Source: Hymenobacter pini (GTDB taxonomy: Bacteria > Bacteroidota > Bacteroidia > Cytophagales > Hymenobacteraceae). From it: a stretch of 64,000 nucleotides of DNA. Location: the NCBI RefSeq assembly GCF_020421205.1, contig NZ_JAIZZH010000005.1, positions 124,001 through 188,000 of the forward strand, in the 5' to 3' direction. The notes under the pieces are model-generated. The model did not search any database. It was not told the origin of the DNA and saw only the letters and a list, made by a program, of their open reading frames with translations. Each line of letters starts with the position of its first letter. Within the stretch, counting starts at the first letter, position 1. This document shows, piece after piece, positions 58,009-64,000 of the stretch. A program made the translations under genes and the position numbers.

Positions 58009-58962
58009 CTACTCCGGCTGTACGTCGGCCTGCGTATCGGGCAAGGGCGCGGCGGCACTGATGCTGGCCGGCTTCTTGCCTTTTTTCTTCTTGGCCAGAT
58101 CTACGGTGTACTCTATGATTTTGCCGGCAATATCGAGGCCGGTAGCTTTTTCAATGCCCTCCAGGCCAGGCGAGGAATTCACCTCCAGCACCAGCGGCCC
58201 CCGCTTGCTTTGCAGCATATCCACGCCGGCAATGCCCAGACCCAGGGCTTTGGTTGCCAGCAGAGCGGCGGCTTTTTCGGCGCGGCTGAGTTTTACTAAG
58301 GTGCCCGAGCCGCCGCGGTGCAGGTTGGAGCGGAACTCGCCCTCCTTGCCCTGGCGCTTCATGGCTCCTACTACTTCGCCGTTTACCACGAAGGCCCGCA
58401 GGTCGGCGCCTTTGCTTTCGGCAATAAACTCCTGCACAATGATGCGGGCCTTGAGGTTGTGAAAGGCCTCAATAACCGACTGCGCCGCTTTTTCCGACTC
58501 GGCCAGTACCACGCCCAGGCCCTGCGTGCCTTCCAGTAGCTTAATGATAACCGGGGCCCCGCCTACCTGCTGAATCATGGCCGGCACCTCGTCGGAGTAG
58601 TTGGTGAAGGCCGTTTTGGGCATGCCCACGCCCGCCCGGGCCAGAATCTGCATCGAGCGGAGCTTGTCCCGGCTGCGCACGATGGCCTGGCTTTCCACGG
58701 CGGTGCGCACCTTCATCATCTCAAACTGCCGCACCACGGCACAGCCATAAAACGTCACGGAGGCCCCAATACGCGGAATAATGGCATCGAAGTCTTCCAG
58801 CTTCCGGCCTTCGTAAAGGATGCCGGGCTTGCCCTTCTCCAACACCAGGTTGCAGTGCAGGTGGTCAACCACTTCGGCCTGGTGGCCGCGCTGCTCGGCG
58901 GCCTCTACCAATCGGGTGGTAGAATATAGCTTCGGCTCACGCGACAGGATAGCCAGTTTCAT
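58009..58962 (-). CDS. rimK: RimK-family ATP-grasp glutamate ligase
   Basis: A 317-residue ligase starting at ATG 58962. MKLAILSREPKLYSTTRLVE and RIGASVTFYGCAVVRQFEMM are the RimK N-domain hallmarks. ATP-grasp motifs are VIIKLLEGTQGLGVVLAES (about 138-156), QEFIAESKGADLRAFVVNGE and LVLEVNSSPGLEGIEKATG (about 257-275) with the magnesium ligands. In E. coli RimK adds glutamates to the end of ribosomal protein S6. The C-terminal 30 residues carry a basic patch KKKKGKK followed by a Pro/Ala/Asp stretch and go beyond the usual 300-residue length. It sits between the protease-like and hydrolase genes on the same strand. Confidence 0.93.
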   Translation of the reverse strand: MKLAILSREPKLYSTTRLVEAAEQRGHQAEVVDHLHCNLVLEKGKPGILYEGRKLEDFDAIIPRIGASVTFYGCAVVRQFEMMKVRTAVESQAIVRSRDKLRSMQILARAGVGMPKTAFTNYSDEVPAMIQQVGGAPVIIKLLEGTQGLGVVLAESEKAAQSVIEAFHNLKARIIVQEFIAESKGADLRAFVVNGEVVGAMKRQGKEGEFRSNLHRGGSGTLVKLSRAEKAAALLATKALGLGIAGVDMLQSKRGPLVLEVNSSPGLEGIEKATGLDIAGKIIEYTVDLAKKKKGKKPASISAAAPLPDTQADVQPE

Positions 58963-59045
58963 GGGGCAGGAATAGAGAATGGAAAGGAATACAGGCCGAA
59001 GCGCCCTGCAAAGATAGGCGGCCCCGGGGGCATGCTCCACGCTTT

Positions 59046-59507
59046 TTAGCGGGCTAGGCGCTGTTTTTTGTAGGAAAGATTGCGCCGGGCTACATCTACC
59101 ACCAACCGCGCCTGCCGCAGCAGCACCCGCCCAATCAGCACCGGGTATTTCATATCGGAGCGGTCAGAAAGGGAAAAATCCGTCTCAAAATCTTCGCCAA
59201 ACAGCCGGATGCGCGCCCGGATAACGTACCGCTCCTGCACGTCGCCGTTGGAGGAACGGATGTCGCGCAGGGAAAACTGCTCGAAGCGCATGGGGGTTCC
59301 GTCGAAGTTGGAGTGCGAGGGGTCCAGCAGCTGCACATGCAGGCAGGAACGGCCAGCCGCGTTGGTTTCCACGTGAATGTTGGAGCAGTGAATAGCCCCG
59401 GTATATGCGCCGGTATCCACTTTGGCCTCCACGCCCCAGAGCTGAAAATCCGGAAAATCAACCAATTCCCGCCGCCCTACTATTTGCTTCGGTCCGCGCT
59501 GCTTCAT
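59046..59507 (-). CDS. RimB-like retropepsin-fold protease (ATP-dependent zinc protease family)
   Basis: A 153-residue protein starting at ATG 59507; a 60-codon upstream extension has no homology. FQLWGVEAKVDTGAYTGAIH contains the DTGA aspartic-protease-like motif (D31). RYVIRARIRLFGEDFETDFS and SDRSDMKYPVLIGRVLLRQA are further family segments. Relatives called RimB in Pseudomonas oppose RimK by removing added glutamates. Here it is the first gene of the RimB-RimK-hydrolase run. The fold is retropepsin-like in spite of the traditional zinc-protease name. Confidence 0.85.
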   Translation of the reverse strand: MKQRGPKQIVGRRELVDFPDFQLWGVEAKVDTGAYTGAIHCSNIHVETNAAGRSCLHVQLLDPSHSNFDGTPMRFEQFSLRDIRSSNGDVQERYVIRARIRLFGEDFETDFSLSDRSDMKYPVLIGRVLLRQARLVVDVARRNLSYKKQRLAR

Positions 59508-59766
59508 CAGGTGGTGCAATAGTGAAATGATGCGTTTGCCGTACTGCTGGCGCAATATGCACAAACGAAGCGGTTGCAACAGCCAGGGCCATTCACATAG
59601 GGGATTGGTTAGCAGAAATCCGCTTGACGGGAACGTCATAAAGCGCCAAAGCTTACGCAGGCCCCCGGCCACATCTGCCATAAACAAGCTGACGTGGTAG
59701 GGTCATGCATAAGCTCAGGATAACACATGTACTAACCAGAACGGTTGCCGCACCGGCAACGGGGCG

Positions 59767-60054
59767 CTATATCCGGTCGTCGCGCTGGCGCAGCAGGCGC
59801 TCATACTCCCGCTCAGAGAGCTGCGACTTGCCAAGGCCGCCGTACACGCCCACGCCGTTCATGAATACGCCAATGCCCCAGAACACCGTCGACCACACGG
59901 GCCACGGAATACCGCCGTGGCTATGGCGGTCCGTGAGCAGCCAAATCGTCCAGAGCAGCGCGTTGACGGCCACGTACGTGAACAGGTGAGATTTGAATTT
60001 GGCGCGGGCTTTTGCCATCCGCCACAGTTGGGGGTCACGAGCCGGGGTTTCCAT
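59767..60054 (-). CDS. 2TM-domain protein
   Basis: A 95-residue membrane protein starting at ATG 60054. The 2TM domain pattern is complete: an amphipathic RMAKARAKFKSHLFTYVAVN, two hydrophobic helices (about 30-42 and 52-72) around a His-containing loop, and a C-terminal charged helix SEREYERLLRQRDDRI. The family is common in Bacteroidota, often next to or fused with histidine kinases, but none is near here. Function unknown. Confidence 0.8.
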   Translation of the reverse strand: METPARDPQLWRMAKARAKFKSHLFTYVAVNALLWTIWLLTDRHSHGGIPWPVWSTVFWGIGVFMNGVGVYGGLGKSQLSEREYERLLRQRDDRI

Positions 60055-60188
60055 GAGAGTAGGTAGCTTGAGTAGTATGATGCTGTAAACCTATGATTTC
60101 CCGCAGCATATCAAAACTCTATGTTTCCCAAGCGGTAGTTTAGCCGCCCTGAACCGTCGAAAGCGAGTACTGAACCGTAATGCAACCT

Positions 60189-60743
60189 CTACCCCAGCCG
60201 CGAGACGCCTCCGGATACGATGAACTTCATCACCTCGGAGCTAGGCAAATCCAGGTACGTGATGTTCTGCACGGGCACCAGCACCAACTCACCCGAGAAG
60301 TTGTAGGAGTGCGGGAAATACACGGCCAGCAGGTCGTCGCGGTGAATCATGGCCATGCTGGGCTGCGTTACGAAACCCATTTTAAAGGTCTGGTCCGTAC
60401 TGCTCATGCGCACCAGGACCGGGCGGTTGAACTTCTGGTTGTCGCCGACGAAGGCGTCGAACAGGTCTTTGAGGCTGGAATAGATGATGCTCACCAGCGG
60501 CGTGCGGTGCAGCAGCCGCTCAGTAATAATCAGGAATGGCCGCACCAGAAACGATTTGGCCACGAAGCCCACCGCCGTTACCAGCGCCACGGCTACCACC
60601 AGCCCCAGGCCGGGCACGTCAAAACTCAGGCCGGCAAACAGCTCGTTGAGCCAGCGTAGCAGCGCGTACAGGATGTAGATGGTCAGCCCAATGGGGGCCA
60701 CAATCAGAAAGCCGCTGAGAAAGTAGTTGAGGATGCGCCGCAT
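60189..60743 (-). CDS. DUF502 membrane protein
   Basis: A 184-residue protein of the DUF502 family. Two hydrophobic segments (about 6-28 and 45-64) are followed by a conserved soluble part: PLVSIIYSSLKDLFDAFVG, then FNRPVLVRMSSTDQTFKMGF, and LLAVYFPHSYNFSGELVLVP. The final VQNITYLDLPSSEVMKFIVS is typical. DUF502 proteins are widely conserved in bacteria and plants (the plant members are LIKE COV proteins) with no settled function. A GC-rich palindrome separates it from ispH. Confidence 0.85.
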   Translation of the reverse strand: MRRILNYFLSGFLIVAPIGLTIYILYALLRWLNELFAGLSFDVPGLGLVVAVALVTAVGFVAKSFLVRPFLIITERLLHRTPLVSIIYSSLKDLFDAFVGDNQKFNRPVLVRMSSTDQTFKMGFVTQPSMAMIHRDDLLAVYFPHSYNFSGELVLVPVQNITYLDLPSSEVMKFIVSGGVSRLG

Positions 60744-60775
60744 GAAAAGATGAATAGGCCGGCAAGTTAAAACGA

Positions 60776-60854
60776 GTACCCCCGAAGCTGCGCTTCGGCC
60801 CGCATCAGAGGGTAATTACCTTCTTACGCGGACCGATGCGCAGCTTCGGGGTAC
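60776..60854. repeat. GC-rich palindrome
   Basis: GTACCCCCGAAGCTGCGCTT with CGGCCCGCATC on the left is complementary to most of GATGCGCAGCTTCGGGGTAC on the right. It lies between the DUF502 and ispH genes and could terminate ispH transcription. It is a different sequence from the CGTCATGC palindromes. Confidence 0.6.
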
Positions 60855-60878
60855 AACTTTTGGTGGAGCTACGCTCGG

Positions 60879-61763
60879 TTACGCTACGTGCTCGGCCACT
60901 TCTTCAATGCGGTCCTTTACGCGCTGCATCAGCCACATGGGCGTGCTGGTAGCCCCGCAAATGCCCACGGATTCGGCTCCGTGGAACCACTCATCCTGCA
61001 GTTCCTGCTCATTTTCCACGAAGTAGCTGCGTGGGTTGGTTTTGTTGACTACCGAGAACAGCGCCTTGCCGTTGGAGCTTTTGCGGCCACTCACGAAGAT
61101 GATGACGTCGTGCTGGGTGGCAAACTTGGCCAAGGCAGGCTCCCGGTTGCTTACCTGTCGGCAAATGCTGTCGTTGGCGTCAAAAGCATCCAGCGAGCCG
61201 CCAGCGGCTGTAATCCGGTCTTCTATCACCTGCTTCATGTGATAGAAACCGGCGGTACTCTTGGTAGTTTGGCTAAACAGCGTAACGGGCCGCGAGAAGT
61301 CAATCTGGTCCAGGTCCTCCTCCGTCATCACAATGATGGCCTGGTTGAGCGTCTGACCGGCGAGGCCGGTAACCTCTGCGTGGCCGGGCTGGCCATAAAT
61401 TACAATCTGGCCGTTCTGGCGGGTGGTCGAGTCGAAAGCGTGTTTCACGCGGTTCTGCAGCTTCAGCACCACCGGGCAGGAGGCGTCAATCAGCTCGATG
61501 TTGTTGCGCAAAGCCAGCTCGTAGGTAGCTGGCGGCTCCCCGTGGGCCCGAATCAGCACCTTGGCGTCGTGAATTTCCTCCAGCTGTTCCCGGTCGATGA
61601 TGCGCAGGCCCAGCGCGTGCAGGCGTTCCACCTCCATGCGGTTGTGCACAATATCACCGAGGCAGTATAGTGTATCCTGCTGGGCCAGCTCGTCTTCGGC
61701 CATCTGAATGGCAAACTCAACGCCAAAACAGTAGCCAGAATTTTTATCGATGATGACGTTCAT
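60879..61763 (-). CDS. ispH: 4-hydroxy-3-methylbut-2-enyl diphosphate reductase
   Basis: A 294-residue iron-sulfur enzyme that performs the last step of the MEP isoprenoid pathway, giving IPP and DMAPP. The three cluster cysteines are C12 (NSGYCFGV), C96 (DASCPVV) and C201 (SICRQVSNRE). IRAHGEPP and YGQPGHAEVTGLAGQT with catalytic E130, VSGRKSSNGKALF and VGICGATSTPMWLMQRV are the remaining signatures. ATG 61763 is chosen because the family begins with MxVxIDxxSGxCFGV. It lies downstream of the cytidylate kinase gene on the same strand, a common Bacteroidota order. Confidence 0.95.
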   Translation of the reverse strand: MNVIIDKNSGYCFGVEFAIQMAEDELAQQDTLYCLGDIVHNRMEVERLHALGLRIIDREQLEEIHDAKVLIRAHGEPPATYELALRNNIELIDASCPVVLKLQNRVKHAFDSTTRQNGQIVIYGQPGHAEVTGLAGQTLNQAIIVMTEEDLDQIDFSRPVTLFSQTTKSTAGFYHMKQVIEDRITAAGGSLDAFDANDSICRQVSNREPALAKFATQHDVIIFVSGRKSSNGKALFSVVNKTNPRSYFVENEQELQDEWFHGAESVGICGATSTPMWLMQRVKDRIEEVAEHVA

Positions 61764-61905
61764 GAGCTCCTTTACGTGGTGGAAGCACCGGGCCAATCTG
61801 GTCCGGTAAGACCGGGGATGCAGCGAATCCTGTGCCGCAATTCAAATGAAACAACCACAGGGCCGCTTTTGTCTCCGCTGATACGAGTAGTACGCGGATT
61901 AGCGA

Positions 61906-62622
61906 CTACTTGGTAGCATTTTGGGCCCACTCAACCGCGGCCCGCGAGAATAACGAGGCCGATACCCGCTCCAGCACAAAATCTACCTGCTCGTCGATGA
62001 GCATATGAGTGGTATCGAGTAGCACGGCATCGGGGGCGCGTCGCAAGGGGCTTTCCGTGCGGGTAGAGTCGAGGTAGTCCCGTTTGCTGAGGTTTTCCAC
62101 GATGTCTTCTACCGAAACCTGCTCACCCTTCACGGCCAGTTCTTCCTGTCGGCGCAGGGCCCGCGTGAGCACATCGGCCGTCATAAAAACCTTCACTTCG
62201 GCATCCGGAAAAACGGTGGTACCAATGTCGCGCCCGTCCATCACCACGCCCCGCTTGCGGCCCATACGCTGCTGCTGTCGCACCATGGCGTGGCGCACCG
62301 CCGGGATGCCCGACACCTCGCTTACGAGGTTGGAAATGCGCATTTGCCTGATTTCATCTTCCCGAATTGCCCCGTCGAGACACAATTCGTTGCGGCCGGT
62401 TTTACGATTGCGCTTGAAGCTGATGTGCATCTCGTGCAGGGCTTGCTCCACGCGGGGCAAATCGTCGAAGGCAATATCGTGCTCCAGCAGGTAGAGCGTG
62501 ACGGCCCGGTACATGGCCCCGGTATCGATGTAGGCGTAGCCCAGCTCGGCGGCCACGGCCTTGGCCGTGGTGCTTTTACCGCAGGAAGAATAGCCGTCGA
62601 TGGCAATGACGATTTTTCGCAT
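61906..62622 (-). CDS. cmk: Cytidylate kinase
   Basis: A 238-residue P-loop kinase converting CMP/dCMP to the diphosphates. The start is ATG 62622; a 14-codon upstream extension lacks homology. IAIDGYSSCGKSTTAKAVA is the P-loop (about 7-25), YIDTGAMYRAVTLYLLEH the CMP-binding segment, ISNLVSEVSGIPAVRHAMVR and VVMDGRDIGTTVFPDAEVKV the other family motifs, and RDYLDSTRTESPLRRAPDAV the late one. The length is normal for bacterial Cmk. Confidence 0.95.
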   Translation of the reverse strand: MRKIVIAIDGYSSCGKSTTAKAVAAELGYAYIDTGAMYRAVTLYLLEHDIAFDDLPRVEQALHEMHISFKRNRKTGRNELCLDGAIREDEIRQMRISNLVSEVSGIPAVRHAMVRQQQRMGRKRGVVMDGRDIGTTVFPDAEVKVFMTADVLTRALRRQEELAVKGEQVSVEDIVENLSKRDYLDSTRTESPLRRAPDAVLLDTTHMLIDEQVDFVLERVSASLFSRAAVEWAQNATK

Positions 62623-62663
62623 GACAGATTCGCTGCTTGGCTCAGGCTGACGAAAAGGACTCA

Positions 62664-63056
62664 CTAAATCCAGGTTTTACGGCTTGGCTTTACAGCCAGG
62701 CGCTCGGGTAAGCCCGCAAAAAACGTAGCAACCGACTGGCTCAGGCCTTTGGTCAGCTGCTCACTTACGCGGTAGAAAGGGTTAAAAAAATGCACGTCGT
62801 TGATGCCCACACCAGTGGTACCGTCGCGGCCGGTAGCCCATTCGCCCTGGTAGGTATGTACCATGCACTGGCCCAGAAAGCAGCCTAAGGCAGTAATCAC
62901 GCCCTGGCGCTCGGCTTCTTTAATGGATGGGCGTTGCTGCTCGATAAACTCGGCGAGGCGCTGCACTGAGGCGGCATCATAGGTGTTCACGTGGAGCTGC
63001 TGGCGCACGGCTTCGGCGGCGGTTACCAGCGTAGCCAGAGGATTCTCGTCGGGCAT
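62664..63056 (-). CDS. Conserved-looking hypothetical protein
   Basis: A 130-residue soluble protein starting at ATG 63056, encoded just upstream of cmk on the same strand (41-base gap). It has no signal peptide or membrane helix. VQRLAEFIEQQRPSIKEAER and ALGCFLGQCMVHTYQGEWA suggest a small alpha/beta domain, with NDVHFFNPFYRVSEQLTKGL and SVATFFAGLPERLA after it. I do not recognise the family. The arrangement suggests co-transcription with cmk. Confidence 0.6.
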   Translation of the reverse strand: MPDENPLATLVTAAEAVRQQLHVNTYDAASVQRLAEFIEQQRPSIKEAERQGVITALGCFLGQCMVHTYQGEWATGRDGTTGVGINDVHFFNPFYRVSEQLTKGLSQSVATFFAGLPERLAVKPSRKTWI

Positions 63057-63066
63057 ACGAAATAGG

Positions 63067-63225
63067 TTAATGACTTTCGCAGGGACAGGGCAGCTTGCCG
63101 AATTTGGCTTTGCGCTTGATGGAGGCCGTTTTTTTCTGCTGCGGACTGCGGGCAGCACACCCGGCCGTTAGCAGGCCCGTGCCCCCCAGCAGGGCAGCCA
63201 GTAGCAAAGTCACAATCTTTCTCAC
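63067..63225 (-). CDS. Tiny lipoprotein with C-terminal Cys pair
   Basis: A 52-residue protein starting at GTG 63225. It has a full lipoprotein signal (MRKIVTLLLAALLGGTGLLT, lipobox TAGC, C23) and a mature part of only 30 residues that is rich in Lys and ends KFGKLPCPCESH. Small lipoproteins with a Lys-rich body and a terminal C-x-C-P-type end are common in Bacteroidota and uncharacterised. Its stop lies 11 bases before the next gene on the minus strand, and it is divergent from adenine deaminase. The short length makes it easy to miss. Confidence 0.7.
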   Translation of the reverse strand: MRKIVTLLLAALLGGTGLLTAGCAARSPQQKKTASIKRKAKFGKLPCPCESH

Positions 63226-63309
63226 GGCGCGGATTTTCGGCAAATATACGGTTCTTTACCCGTTAGCCGCCCGACAATAGTACTTTTCACTGAGCCCCGC
63301 CCCTACCCT

Positions 63310-64000
63310 ATGTCCGCCGATTTTCAGCTCCGCTCCAATGTTATCAATCTGTTTGACAACACCATAGCCCCCGCTACCCTGCACGTAATCGGCGGCCGTA
63401 TCGGGCGCATCGAGTATACCGGAGCTACGGCCCCCGATGCCGCGCTGCCCTACGCCCTGCCAGGCTTTGTGGATGCCCACGTGCACGTGGAAAGCTCCCT
63501 GCTGGTGCCCTCCGAGTTTGCCCGCCTCGCCGTGGTGCACGGCACGGTAGCCACCGTCTCGGACCCCCACGAAATTGGCAACGTGCTGGGCGTGGCGGGG
63601 GTGCAGTACATGCTGCGCAACGGCGCGCAGGTGCCGTTCAAGTTTTGTTTTGGGGCCCCCTCGTGCGTGCCGGCCACGCCCTTCGAAACCGCCGGAGCCG
63701 AAATTACCGCCCAGGATATTGAGTTGCTGTTCCGCGACCATCCCGAAATTGGCTACCTGGCCGAGATGATGAACTGGCCGGGCGTATTGAACCGGGACGA
63801 GCAGGTGATGGAGAAAATTCGGCTGGCCCAGCAGTACAACCGCCCCGTAGATGGCCACGCCCCCGGCCTGCGGGGCGAGGATGCTGCCCGCTACGCCTCG
63901 GCTGGCATCAGCACCGACCACGAGTGTTTTACAGCCGAAGAAGCCCTGGACAAGCTGGCGGTCGGCATGAAGGTGCTCATTCGGGAAGGCTCGGCGGCCC
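63310..64000 (+). CDS. ade: Adenine deaminase (3' end beyond window)
   Basis: The first 230 codons of an amidohydrolase-family adenine deaminase, which converts adenine to hypoxanthine. The metal motif is PGFVDAHVHVESSLL with H57 and H59, followed by TVATVSDPHEIGNVLGV and FCFGAPSCVPATPFETAGAE, all typical of Ade. YLAEMMNWPGV, RPVDGHAPGLRGED and GISTDHECFTAEEALDKL continue the pattern. The N-terminal strand segment (about 1-50) is the usual composite domain. The frame is open at the window edge, so the C-terminal part is not seen. Confidence 0.95.
   Translation, partial: MSADFQLRSNVINLFDNTIAPATLHVIGGRIGRIEYTGATAPDAALPYALPGFVDAHVHVESSLLVPSEFARLAVVHGTVATVSDPHEIGNVLGVAGVQYMLRNGAQVPFKFCFGAPSCVPATPFETAGAEITAQDIELLFRDHPEIGYLAEMMNWPGVLNRDEQVMEKIRLAQQYNRPVDGHAPGLRGEDAARYASAGISTDHECFTAEEALDKLAVGMKVLIREGSAA

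Noticed and set aside
59508..59687. N-terminal extension of the RimB-like gene
   Set aside because: The extra 60 codons have no similarity to the family, which starts just before the REL-VD-F motif.
60888..61670. A 260-codon open frame on the plus strand
   Set aside because: Antisense to ispH, which has all its cluster cysteines in the minus-strand frame.

Overview
The window looks like chromosome of a GC-rich member of the Bacteroidota, most likely Hymenobacter or a close relative in the Cytophagales. The support is indirect but consistent: two secreted proteins end in type IX secretion (T9SS) sorting tails, several lipoproteins and a YMGG-type protein are of Bacteroidota style, the ispH-cmk neighbourhood and the radical-SAM/DUF4130 pair are common in the phylum, and third codon positions are strongly G/C. 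No rRNA, tRNA, CRISPR array, insertion sequence or phage gene was seen. Genus assignment is inference.

Layout. 1-2059: endonuclease III-like glycosylase (5' end outside the window), a tiny two-helix membrane protein, a DUF167 protein and a ZIP metal transporter. 2223-3608: ammonium channel. 3868-9039: a tight four-gene operon of a TPR-AAA+ ATPase and three paralogous TPR proteins with multi-helix membrane tails; this is the best candidate for an undescribed system. 9270-11583: threonine synthase-like PLP enzyme and a LysR regulator. 12015-16379: a giant DUF2339 membrane protein with an internal 181-residue duplication. 16463-30009: M28 peptidase, a remnant of a Uma2 gene, an AT-richer orphan gene, a very large alpha-2-macroglobulin lipoprotein, a complete Uma2 gene, a T9SS subtilase with SLH-like repeats, and penicillin-binding protein 1C. 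The macroglobulin and PBP1C are a classic pair, here split by the Uma2 and subtilase genes.

30338-36383: TolC / membrane-fusion lipoprotein / RND pump operon with a long palindromic repeat in each gap. 36475-40039: lipoproteins, an esterase, a Gly-zipper protein behind a near-perfect sigma-54 promoter, and an NTF2-like lipoprotein. 40119-44485: manganese catalase, DUF779 protein, aldehyde dehydrogenase and a divergent AraC regulator, a plausible peroxide and aldehyde detoxification block. 44772-50075: MFS exporter, AT-rich Imm9-like orphan, dTDP-4-dehydrorhamnose reductase, DUF4130/radical-SAM DNA-repair pair. 50290-55805: surface-antigen barrel, CvfB, a small barrel, a T9SS protein, a Tyr/Arg/Pro lipoprotein.

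55953-64000: OmpH-like chaperone, then (all on minus) an aspartoacylase-family hydrolase, RimK ligase and RimB-type protease that together look like an amino-acid tagging and untagging cassette, a 2TM protein, DUF502, IspH, cytidylate kinase, a hypothetical gene, a 52-residue lipoprotein missed by length cut-offs, and the start of adenine deaminase. Palindromic intergenic repeats of at least three related types are scattered through the window, and one short repeat appears inside the macroglobulin reading frame.
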